64,000 nt of DNA from Caulobacter endophyticus (GTDB taxonomy: Bacteria; Pseudomonadota; Alphaproteobacteria; Caulobacterales; Caulobacteraceae): contig NZ_QDKQ01000014.1 of NCBI RefSeq assembly GCF_003116815.1, positions 62,001 to 126,000 of the forward strand, read 5' to 3'. The notes below the pieces were generated by a model. The model was not told the DNA's origin, made no database searches, and was given only the letters and a program-made list of their open reading frames with translations. The position numbers and the translations under genes are program-made. Below are positions 37,657 to 44,784 of the stretch, one piece after another. Numbering within the stretch: position 1 is the stretch's first letter; every line of letters starts with the position of its first letter.

Positions 37657-38367
37657 TCACCCCGGCGAGCGGTTCACCGGAGCCGTGTAGCCGGGGCCCT
37701 TCATCGCCGCCACGGCGCGGTCGCCGACGAAGGGGTTGCTGCGGCGCTCGGCGCCGAAGCTCGACATCGGGCCGTGGCCCGGCACGAAGCGGATGTCGTC
37801 GCCCAGCGGCCACAGCTTGCCGGTGATGGCGTCGATCAGGTCCTGGTGGTTGCCGCGCGGGAAGTCCGTTCGCCCGATCGAGCCCTGGAACAGCACGTCG
37901 CCGACCTGGGCGAACCTGGTCTCGCGGTGGAAGAACACCACGTGGCCCGGCGTGTGGCCCGGGCAGTGCAGGACCTCGAACTCCGTCTCGCCCAGGGTGA
38001 CGACGTCGCCGTCCTCCAGCCAGCGATCGGGCACGAAGATGCGGGCCTCGGGCATGCCGTACATCTCGCCGCTCTCCTGGATGCGGTCGATCCAGAACTG
38101 GTCGTCCTTGTGCGGACCCTCGATCGGAACCCCGGTCTTGGCCTTCAGCTCGGCCGCGCCTCCGGCGTGGTCCATGTGGCCGTGGGTGATCCAGATCTTC
38201 TCCAGGGTCAGGCCCTGGTCCTTCAGCGCGCGCAGCAGGCGGTCGACCTCGCCGCCCGGATCGATGATCGCGGCCTTCCTGGTCTTGGAGCACCAGACGA
38301 TCGTGCAGTTCTGCTGCAGCGGGGTGACCGGGGCGATGACGGCGCTGATGGGCGACGAAGTGGTCAA
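37657..38367 (-). CDS. MBL-fold hydrolase, glyoxalase II-like
   Basis: 236 aa. Metallo-beta-lactamase fold with metal motif THGHMDHAGG, second His in CPGHTPGHVVFF, Asp in VGDVLFQGSIGRTDF and final His in FVPGHGPMSSFG. This matches the YcbL/GloB-like branch; the protein lacks the longer glyoxalase II C-terminal substrate domain. It probably hydrolyses a glutathione or related thioester in the cytoplasm. It is transcribed separately from the permease upstream, because a terminator lies between. Confidence 0.88.
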   Translation of the reverse strand: MTTSSPISAVIAPVTPLQQNCTIVWCSKTRKAAIIDPGGEVDRLLRALKDQGLTLEKIWITHGHMDHAGGAAELKAKTGVPIEGPHKDDQFWIDRIQESGEMYGMPEARIFVPDRWLEDGDVVTLGETEFEVLHCPGHTPGHVVFFHRETRFAQVGDVLFQGSIGRTDFPRGNHQDLIDAITGKLWPLGDDIRFVPGHGPMSSFGAERRSNPFVGDRAVAAMKGPGYTAPVNRSPG

Positions 38368-38382
38368 GGTGTCGGCTCCAAA

Positions 38383-38415
38383 CGAAAACGGGCGGGAACC
38401 GAAGTTCCCGCCCGT
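38383..38415 (-). terminator. Rho-independent terminator of the permease gene
   Basis: Read on the minus strand: ACGGGCGGGAAC, loop TTCG, GTTCCCGCCCGT, then TTTTCG. Twelve-bp perfect stem with a T-run, 27 bp after the permease stop. Confidence 0.85.
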
Positions 38416-38441
38416 CTGAACTAGAGGCTAGAGCCCCAAGA

Positions 38442-40058
38442 TCAAGACCGTTCCTCGGGCGAACCCGGGGCCGGGGCGCCCGGCATCGGCGGAACGGGGC
38501 CGGCCGGCGCGTCGGCGGCCAGTTCCGGCACGTCGATCAGGCCACGGCCCAGGTGGCTCTTGTGGATGCCGTAGGCCAGATAGATCAGCAGGCCGATGGC
38601 GCCCCAGATCGGCAGCACCAGCATGGCTTCGGCCGGCAGGTTGAAGTAGAGCGCCGCGCAGCCGACCATGGCCAGCGGGGCCACGATCCACACCAGCGGG
38701 GTCTTGAACGGACGCGGACGGTTCGGATCCTTCACGCGCAGCACCATCACCGCGATCGCCACCATGAAGAAGGCGAACAGGGTGCCCGAGTTCGAGATGT
38801 CGGCCAGCTGGCCCACCGGGAAGAAGGCGGCGGCGATGGCGACGAAGATGCCCGTGACGATGGTCACGATGTAGGGCGTCTTGAACTTCGGATGGATGGT
38901 GGCGAGCTTCTCGGGCAGCAGGCCGTCGCGGGCCATGACGAAGAAGATGCGGGTCTGGCCGTAGATCATCATCAGGATGACCGAGGGCAGGGCCAGGTTC
39001 GCGGCCAGGCCCAGCAGGTTGCCGACCACCGGCCAGTTGATCTCGCGCAGGACGTGGGCGAGGGCTTCGTTCGAGCACACCAGGCGGCCGCTGTTGTCGG
39101 CCAGGGCGCAGGCGGCCTGGAAGGCGGCCGAGCCGGGCTGGACGGCCGAACCGTCGGCGCCGAGCACCGGCTGGGCGCCGATGGCGCCGATCGCGCCGGC
39201 GGCGACGAGCAGGTAGAAGACGGTGCAGAGCGCCAAGCTGCCGATCAGGCCGATCGGCACGTTGCGCTGCGGGTTCTTGGTCTCTTCGGCGGCGGTCGAT
39301 ACGGCGTCGAAGCCGACATAGGCGAAGAAGATCGAGGCGGCGGCGCCGACGATGCCCATGCCGCTGGTGCCTTCGGGGCCGAACCAGCCGTTGGGGGCGA
39401 AGGGCGAGAAGTTGCCGCTCTTGATGACCGGGATGGTCAGCACGATGAAGGCCGTCAGGGCGGTGACCTTGATGGCCACGAGCACGGCGTTGACGCGGGC
39501 GCTCTCGGTGGTGCCCAGCACCAGCAGGGCGGTCACCGACAGGGCCACCAGGATGGCCGGGATGTTGACGATGCCGACGCTGAAGTCAGCCACCGGAATG
39601 AAGCCGTTCATCGACCAGGCCGGGCCGGCCTTGAGCAGGGCGGGCCACTGGAAGCCCAGGGCGTTCTCGATCAGGCCGAGGAAGTAGCCGGACCAGCCGG
39701 CGGAGACGGCGCTGGCGGCCACGGCGTATTCGAGGATCAGGGCCCAGCCGACCATCCAGGCCAGCGGCTCGCCCATCACGGCGTAGGAATAGGTGTAGGC
39801 CGAGCCCGAGACCGGGACCATCGAGGCCAGTTCGGAGTAGCAGAGCGCGGCGATGGCGCAGACGGCGCCGGCGATCACGAAGCTCCACATCATGCCGGGG
39901 CCGGCCTTCTGGGCCGCGGCGGCGGTCAGGACGAAGATCCCCGTACCGATGATGGCGCCCACCCCCAGCAGCGTCAGCTGGACCGGTCCGAGCGAGCGAT
40001 GAAGCGATTTTTTCTCAGCCGTCGCAAGGATCGCATCAAGCGATTTAACGCGCCACAT
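38442..40058 (-). CDS. APC-family amino acid permease
   Basis: 538 aa with about 12-14 transmembrane helices. The N-terminal signature SLGPVQLTLLGVGAIIGTGI gives the APC TM1 helix break, followed by YSELASMVPVSGSAYTYSYA, FFAYVGFDAVSTAAEETKNP, and PLVWIVAPLAMVGCAALYF late. It resembles cationic/CAT-type amino acid transporters. A Pro/Ala-rich cytoplasmic tail ends the protein. Substrate is not determinable from sequence. It is divergent from hrpB across 181 bp. Confidence 0.9.
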   Translation of the reverse strand: MWRVKSLDAILATAEKKSLHRSLGPVQLTLLGVGAIIGTGIFVLTAAAAQKAGPGMMWSFVIAGAVCAIAALCYSELASMVPVSGSAYTYSYAVMGEPLAWMVGWALILEYAVAASAVSAGWSGYFLGLIENALGFQWPALLKAGPAWSMNGFIPVADFSVGIVNIPAILVALSVTALLVLGTTESARVNAVLVAIKVTALTAFIVLTIPVIKSGNFSPFAPNGWFGPEGTSGMGIVGAAASIFFAYVGFDAVSTAAEETKNPQRNVPIGLIGSLALCTVFYLLVAAGAIGAIGAQPVLGADGSAVQPGSAAFQAACALADNSGRLVCSNEALAHVLREINWPVVGNLLGLAANLALPSVILMMIYGQTRIFFVMARDGLLPEKLATIHPKFKTPYIVTIVTGIFVAIAAAFFPVGQLADISNSGTLFAFFMVAIAVMVLRVKDPNRPRPFKTPLVWIVAPLAMVGCAALYFNLPAEAMLVLPIWGAIGLLIYLAYGIHKSHLGRGLIDVPELAADAPAGPVPPMPGAPAPGSPEERS

Positions 40059-40239
40059 AGTTCCTCCTGGATAGGCAAGACTCCCCCCCGGGGGTCGCCT
40101 TTGGAAAATTTTGCGGACGGTGACCCGTTTATGAGCATGGGGTCAAGGCCGCGCCGCCGAAGCGCGTAAATGTTCTCCACACCTTAGGCTAGTCCAGTCC
40201 TGCTTGGCGTTGATCCCCAGCCCAGCTAAAGCCGGCGCG

Positions 40240-42684
40240 ATGCTGCCCATTTTTCAGGCTATTCCCGCGCTCAAAGGCGCCTTGTCCGAACGCGAGACCG
40301 CCGTTCTCGTCGCGCCCCCGGGGGCGGGCAAGACCACGGCCGTTCCCTTGGCCCTGCTTGAGGAAGCGTGGGTCGGCGACGGCAAGATCGTCATGCTGGA
40401 GCCCCGCCGCCTGGCCGCCCGGGCGGCCGCCGCACGCATGGCCCAGACCTTGGGCGAGAGCGTCGGCGACACGGTCGGCTTCCGGGTCCGGTTGCAGTCG
40501 AAGGTATCGAATAATACCCGTGTCGAGGTCGTCACCGAGGGCGTCTTCACACGGATGATTCTCGACGATCCGGGCCTGGACGGCGTGGCCTGCGTGATCT
40601 TCGACGAGTTCCACGAGCGCAGCCTCGACGCCGACCTGGGCCTGGCCCTGGCGCGCGACAGCCAGGGCCTGCTGCGCGACGACCTGAAGATCCTCGTCAT
40701 GTCGGCCACGCTGGACGGCGCCCGCGTCTCGGCCCTGCTGGGCGATGCGCCGGTGGTGGAGAGCGAAGGCCGGATGTTCCCGGTCGAGACGCGCTATCTG
40801 GGCCGCGACGACCGCCAGCGCCTTGAGGAGCGCGTCGGCCGCGCCGTCGAGCGGGCCCTGGCCGAGGAGACCGGCAGCATCCTCGTCTTCCTGCCGGGGC
40901 AGGGCGAGATCCGGCGGGCCGAAAGCTGGCTGGCCGAGCGCCTGCGCCGGCCCGACGTCGACCTGGCGCCCTTGTATGGCGCGTTGGAGCCGGCTGAGCA
41001 GGATCGCGCCGTCCAGCCCGCGCCCGCTGGCCGCCGCAAGGTGGTGCTGGCCACCTCGATCGCCGAGACCAGCCTGACCATCGAGGGCGTGCGGGTGGTG
41101 ATCGACGCCGGCCTCTCGCGCGTGCCGCGCTTCGATCCGTCCAGCGGCCTGACCCGGCTGGAGACCGTGCGGGTGGCCAGGGCCGCCGCCGATCAGCGCC
41201 GGGGCCGCGCCGGCCGCACCGAGCCGGGGGTCTGCTACCGCCTGTGGGACGAACCGGAAACTCGCGCTCTGCCCGCCTTCGCCCGGCCCGAGATCCTCGA
41301 GGCGGACCTGTCGCGCCTGGCCTTGGACCTGGCCCGCTGGGGCGCCAAGGACGCCGAGGGCCTGGCCTTCCTCGACCCGCCGCCGCGCGCGGCTTTCGGC
41401 GAGGCGCGCTCTCTGCTGAACCGGCTTCAGGCGCTGGACGCCAATGGCGGGCTGACGGCGCACGGCAAGGCTCTGTCGAACATGCCGCTGGCCCCCCGCC
41501 TGGCCCACATGGTCGCCCGCGCCGCCGCCAGCGGGCAGGCGCATCGCGCCGCCGAGATCGCCGCCGTGCTCAGCGAGCAGGGGCTGGGCGGTCGGGGCGT
41601 GGATCTGCGCAGCCGGCTGGAGGGCTTCGGCCGCGACCGCACGCCCCGCGCACGTGACGCCCGGGCCCTGGCCGAGCGCTGGTCGCGTCAGGCCGGCAAG
41701 CCCAGCGGCGCCGCGCCCCTGGACGATGCTTTGCTGCTGGCCGAGGCCTATCCCGAGCGGGTGGCCAGGGCGCGCGGCAAGCCCGGCGAATACCAGCTGG
41801 CCAGCGGCCGGGGCGTCTATCTGGAACCGACCGACGCCCTGGCCCGCGAGACCTGGCTGGCCGTCGGCGAACTGGGCGGGGGCGAGGCCCGCGACCGCAT
41901 CCTGCTGGCCGCGCCGCTGGATGAAGAGAGCCTGCGCGCCGCCTTCGCCGACCGCCTGGTCGCCGAAGACCGGCTGGAGACCAGCGGCGGCGGCAAGCTG
42001 CGCGCCAAGCGCCTGCTGCGCCTGGGCAAGCTCGTCATCGACGAGAAGATCATCGAAAAACCCGACCCGGCCCTGATCGCCGGGGCCCTAGCCGACCAGG
42101 TGCGCGCCTACGGCCTCTCAGCGCTGAAGCTGGGCGAGCGGGGCAGGGAACTGCTCGACCGCGTGGCCTTCCTGCGCGCCCATGACGGCGAGGCCTGGCC
42201 GGACCTGTCGGAAGAGGCCCTGATCGCGCGGCTGGACGAATGGCTGGAGCCGCTGCTGGCCGGCCGCTCGTCGCTGGCCGGTCTCGACGAGGGCACGCTG
42301 GAGGCGGCGATCAAGACCCTGATCCCGTGGGACATGCAGGGCCGCATCGAGGCCCAGGCCCCGGCGCGCTTTACAGCCCCCACCGGCTCGACCTTCGCCA
42401 TCGACTATGGCGCCGAGGGCGGTCCCCGCGTCGAGGTGCGGGTGGGAGAACTCTACGGCCTGGCCGAACACCCCAGCGTCGCCAACGGCAAGGTCCCGCT
42501 GACCCTGGCCCTGCTGTCGCCCGCCCACCGCCCGATCCAGATCACCAAGGACCTGCCGGGCTTCTGGAAAGGCTCCTGGCGCGAAGTGAAGGTCGAGATG
42601 AAGGGCCGCTACCCCCGGCACGTGTGGCCGGATGATCCGGCCAGCGCGGCGCCTACGACACGGGCGAAGCCGCGGGGGACGTGA
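40240..42684 (+). CDS. hrpB: ATP-dependent helicase HrpB
   Basis: 814 aa from the ATG at 40240; the frame is open 36 bp further upstream from a TTG, but HrpB proteins begin close to LPIFQAIPALKGAL. DEAH/DExH motifs: PPGAGKTT (Lys31), EPRRLAARAAA, DEFHERS, MSATLDG, VFLPGQGEIRRA, and QRRGRAGRTEPG. Then the HA2 domain and the HrpB-specific C-terminus (MKGRYPRHVWPDDPASAAPT). The natural RNA or DNA substrate of HrpB is unclear. The gene ends at the left edge of the retron region. Confidence 0.93.
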   Translation: MLPIFQAIPALKGALSERETAVLVAPPGAGKTTAVPLALLEEAWVGDGKIVMLEPRRLAARAAAARMAQTLGESVGDTVGFRVRLQSKVSNNTRVEVVTEGVFTRMILDDPGLDGVACVIFDEFHERSLDADLGLALARDSQGLLRDDLKILVMSATLDGARVSALLGDAPVVESEGRMFPVETRYLGRDDRQRLEERVGRAVERALAEETGSILVFLPGQGEIRRAESWLAERLRRPDVDLAPLYGALEPAEQDRAVQPAPAGRRKVVLATSIAETSLTIEGVRVVIDAGLSRVPRFDPSSGLTRLETVRVARAAADQRRGRAGRTEPGVCYRLWDEPETRALPAFARPEILEADLSRLALDLARWGAKDAEGLAFLDPPPRAAFGEARSLLNRLQALDANGGLTAHGKALSNMPLAPRLAHMVARAAASGQAHRAAEIAAVLSEQGLGGRGVDLRSRLEGFGRDRTPRARDARALAERWSRQAGKPSGAAPLDDALLLAEAYPERVARARGKPGEYQLASGRGVYLEPTDALARETWLAVGELGGGEARDRILLAAPLDEESLRAAFADRLVAEDRLETSGGGKLRAKRLLRLGKLVIDEKIIEKPDPALIAGALADQVRAYGLSALKLGERGRELLDRVAFLRAHDGEAWPDLSEEALIARLDEWLEPLLAGRSSLAGLDEGTLEAAIKTLIPWDMQGRIEAQAPARFTAPTGSTFAIDYGAEGGPRVEVRVGELYGLAEHPSVANGKVPLTLALLSPAHRPIQITKDLPGFWKGSWREVKVEMKGRYPRHVWPDDPASAAPTTRAKPRGT

Positions 42685-42777
42685 GGGGGGGTGATGCTCA
42701 GGGTGGCGGCATCCAGATGGCCGCTCTGCGCTCTTTCCCTGTAAACTGACGGATCGCAAAATACTGCCGCCGCGGTG

Positions 42778-42803
42778 CCTGGCGCGAAGAGCTTCGCGCC
42801 AGG
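42778..42803. terminator. Perfect hairpin after hrpB
   Basis: CCTGGCGCGAAG-AG-CTTCGCGCCAGG: 12-bp perfect arms, 94 bp after the hrpB stop. No T-run follows. It probably ends or stabilises the hrpB transcript and marks the start of the non-coding stretch before the retron genes. Confidence 0.5.
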
Positions 42804-42827
42804 ATAACGACGTCTCCCACGAAATTT

Positions 42828-42875
42828 GTTCTCTGATGGAGAACTTTGTTGACAGTCAGAGCGCGGAGCTTCAAT
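42828..42875 (+). promoter_or_regulatory. Operator dyad and promoter for the retron transcript
   Basis: GTTCTC-TGATG-GAGAAC (42828-42844) is a perfect 6-bp-arm dyad of the size bound by Cro/C1-type dimers. It is followed at once by TTGACA (42849-42854) and, 13 bases on, GCTTCAAT (42868-42875). This fits the Caulobacter housekeeping promoter pattern TTGAC-N10-14-GCTANAWC except for two positions. Transcription would start near 42882. Control by the downstream XRE protein is inferred. Confidence 0.5.
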
Positions 42876-42881
42876 CTGCCA

Positions 42882-43163
42882 TTGTCATCAACAGGCGGAG
42901 GGTTCGCCATACTCTGGACCACGGCAACGTGGTTCGTGGGAGGCCGCAGGTCTCTCGTCGCTCAAGGGCACGTGGATCGCCTCCTGGCGTCTCCCTCGGT
43001 CCCGCGAGATCGGCGCGCCCCGGCGACGGGCGCGCCAGGTGCAAGCTGGGTTAAACTGCCGTTCTCCACTCCCGCATCAATGGCGAGACAGGTCTGCATG
43101 GTGCAGGTCTGCGATGAGGGAGAACCTACCATGTTGTTAGGTCCTGAAGATGACCAACGGCAG
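42882..43163 (+). ncRNA. Candidate retron msr-msd non-coding RNA
   Basis: The gap from hrpB to the XRE gene is 641 bp. After the promoter at 42849 the sequence can form many stems: GGCG/CGCC (42894-42908), ACCACG-GCAA-CGTGGT (42918-42933, GNRA loop), CCTGGCG (42983-42989)/CGCCAGG (43033-43039), which competes with an inner GGCGCGCCC/GGGCGCGCC (43012-43036), and GTTCTCC (43061-43067)/GGAGAAC (43119-43125). The ends TTGTCATC (42882-42889) and GATGAC-C-AA (43149-43157) could pair as a1/a2. CTGCCGTT (43056-43063) with AACGGCAG (43156-43163) is an alternative closing stem. Exact limits and the branching G cannot be fixed by eye. Confidence 0.35.
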
Positions 43164-43286
43164 GGGCAGCGGACGTCTCGGATGAAGAAGAAGTGGCTCA
43201 GTCACCTATTCAACATCCAGACAGCCCGGACGGTGATTCTTCTCGGTCGTTTGGCCGTCGAGATAGTCCGGCTGTTTGACAGGTAG
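43131..43286 (+). CDS. Possible small protein before the XRE gene
   Basis: 51 aa, beginning MLLGPEDDQRQGQRTSRMKK, with an amphipathic C-terminal half (TARTVILLGRLAVEIVRLFD). The ATG is preceded by GAGGGAG at 43115-43121, well spaced. It overlaps inverted repeats (43221-43275) and the 3' part of the candidate non-coding RNA, so it may be a chance frame. If real, it is the first gene of the retron operon and could be a small effector or leader peptide. Confidence 0.3.
   Translation: MLLGPEDDQRQGQRTSRMKKKWLSHLFNIQTARTVILLGRLAVEIVRLFDR
43221..43275 (+). other. Long stem-loop upstream of the XRE gene
   Basis: ACAGCCCGGAC (43221-43231) pairs with GTCCGGCTGT (43266-43275), with one bulged C, and inside it TCTCG (43241-43245) pairs with CGAGA (43259-43263). 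This 55-nt imperfect hairpin 50 bp before the XRE start resembles an msd-type stem and is an alternative location for the reverse-transcribed part. Confidence 0.4.
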
Positions 43287-43325
43287 TCCAACGCCACCCA
43301 GTCTTGTTACTTTAATGGAGATGAA

Positions 43326-43709
43326 ATGATTGGTAATGCTCTGAGACTTTTGCGGAGATTTAAAGGTTTTACGCAGACGGAAATGGCTCAGAGGCTTGGT
43401 GTTGCGAAGTCATGGATTTCAGCGATTGAGGGCGGGAAGAAAGATCCGACCTTGAGTCTGCTTCAGAGTTACGCACTTGTGTTGGATGTCCCGCTATCGT
43501 CAATCCTGTTTTTTTCGGAGCAGATTGACGTGAGTAAACCTTCTGAGCGTGCCCGATCTTTCGTTTCAAAGAAGGTCTTGGCGATTTTAGATTTCATTGA
43601 TGCTCAGTCTGGGGAGGAAGCTGATGGCGACGTTGCCCCGAACGCATCCGATAAAGCAGTCTCCGCTTCACAAGCTGGGCCACCACAAGCGCCTCGCCAG
43701 TCTCCTTAA
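43326..43709 (+). CDS. XRE (Cro/C1)-type HTH protein of the retron
   Basis: 127 aa. Residues 5-60 form a Cro/C1 HTH domain: GNALRLLRRFKGFTQTEMAQ, RLGVAKSWISAIEGGKKDPT and LSLLQSYALVLDVPLSSILF. The remainder is hydrophilic and Ala/Ser/Pro-rich, without a known domain. The ATG at 43326 has GGAG at 43317-43320. Base composition is unlike the host: only 24 of the first 60 bases (43321-43380) are G or C. Its last 86 bases overlap the start of the reverse transcriptase gene. Likely roles are repressor of the locus, acting at 42828-42844, and/or the effector or antitoxin of the retron. Confidence 0.88.
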   Translation: MIGNALRLLRRFKGFTQTEMAQRLGVAKSWISAIEGGKKDPTLSLLQSYALVLDVPLSSILFFSEQIDVSKPSERARSFVSKKVLAILDFIDAQSGEEADGDVAPNASDKAVSASQAGPPQAPRQSP

Positions 43710-44541
43710 GATCGAGGTTGCGCAGCTCAGGGGGTTGGCCAAGGCCGGAAGTGCTGCGTACTCGGAATGGGATGAGGACAAGCCAAATGGCGGGACCCGA
43801 CGCATTGAGAACCCAAAGCCGCGCTTGAAGCGTCTGCAGTCTAGACTGGCGACTATCCTTTCGCTGATTGATCCTCCAGCCTTTTTGAGCTGCCCAGTCA
43901 AAGGCCGATCATACATTTCGAATGCAAGAGCGCATCTCGGCTCGAAAGAGTTCGTGACCTTGGATGTAAAGTCCTACTTTCCATCTACAACTTGGAATCG
44001 CGTCTATTGGTACTTCAACAAGCGACTGTTGATGCCAAGAGACACTGCTTGGACCCTTGCGTCGGTAGCGACCATTGACGGACGTCTACCAACTGGGAGC
44101 CCCCTCAGCCCCATTATGGCTTATCTCGCGCACGAGGACATGTGGCTAAAAGTGGCGAAGCTGGCAGAAGACGTTGGTTGCCGGTTGACTGTGTACATGG
44201 ACGACATCACCATTTCGGGCGCGCGCGTTCCCGAGGCTACCGTCTGGAAGATCAAGCAGGAGGTCCACAAGGTCGGGCTGCGCTTGAATGACAAGAAGGA
44301 ACGGCGGTTCTCGGACGTTGGTGTCATCACGGGTGTCGTCGTGACACCCGATGGTGTGCGGTTGCCAAAGCGCTCGCACCTAAATCTTTCGATCGCTCGC
44401 AAGGCAGCGCTAGTCGTTGACGGCGAGGCTAAGCTGAGAGCAATGCGTCGCGTTCGTGGCCTTGAAGCCCAGCATCGGCAGGTTCTGGCCCCGACCGATT
44501 TCACAGATAATCTCAGTGGCTCGCACCGCGGATCAAGCTGA
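43624..44541 (+). CDS. Retron-type reverse transcriptase
   Basis: 305 aa from the ATG at 43624, set by a strong Shine-Dalgarno GGGGAGGAAG (43611-43620). The frame is open from 43597 but without a better start. RT motifs in order: KPNGGTRRIENPKPRLKRLQ (RT1), CPVKGRSYISNARAH with the retron-specific NAxxH (100-104), VTLDVKSYFPST (catalytic Asp114), LPTGSPLSPIMAYLA (156-168), YMDDITISG (catalytic Asp193/Asp194), LNDKKERRFSD and VITGVVVTPDGVRLP with the retron V/ITG motif (235-237). No maturase, endonuclease or protease domain is present. It would copy part of a structured RNA into msDNA. It lies alone with the XRE gene between hrpB and gatB. Confidence 0.93.
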   Translation: MATLPRTHPIKQSPLHKLGHHKRLASLLKIEVAQLRGLAKAGSAAYSEWDEDKPNGGTRRIENPKPRLKRLQSRLATILSLIDPPAFLSCPVKGRSYISNARAHLGSKEFVTLDVKSYFPSTTWNRVYWYFNKRLLMPRDTAWTLASVATIDGRLPTGSPLSPIMAYLAHEDMWLKVAKLAEDVGCRLTVYMDDITISGARVPEATVWKIKQEVHKVGLRLNDKKERRFSDVGVITGVVVTPDGVRLPKRSHLNLSIARKAALVVDGEAKLRAMRRVRGLEAQHRQVLAPTDFTDNLSGSHRGSS

Positions 44542-44784
44542 CCTAACGCAGGATATATGCTCTCGCTGGTCGTTGGTGGGAGTGTCTGTTCATCATTGGT
44601 TTTCGCGACAGAGGCGCAGTGAGGGAGGGCAGAGCGCGCGCCCGTTTTATACCTCGTAAGAAACCGCTGCCTAGCCTTGCGCTCCCCGACCCCCACGGTG
44701 CATGAGGAACCCCCGACACGGCGAGGCCTCTGCTTCGCCGCCCGCGCTAACCGGCCTTCCGGCGACGGAGGGAGGACAAGAGAC

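Noticed and set aside
42836..43054. Open frames starting at 42836 and 42846 in the retron leader
   Set aside because: No ribosome-binding site, translation without domains, and the region is better explained by a promoter and RNA structure. Only the end of the second frame (from 43131) is kept as a doubtful small gene.
42701..43299. GGGTGGCG (42701-42708) and CGCCACCC (43292-43299) as retron a1/a2
   Set aside because: The arms are 8 nt but almost 600 bases apart, much longer than usual retron RNAs, and the left arm is upstream of the likely promoter.
43624..44541. Reverse transcriptase as part of a group II intron or diversity-generating retroelement
   Set aside because: No maturase X or HNH domain, no intron domain V hairpin seen downstream, and no template/variable repeat pair or accessory avd gene; NAxxH and V/ITG motifs favour a retron.
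43326..44541. Prophage remnant
   Set aside because: An XRE gene is present, but no integrase, tRNA attachment site, terminase or structural gene lies nearby.
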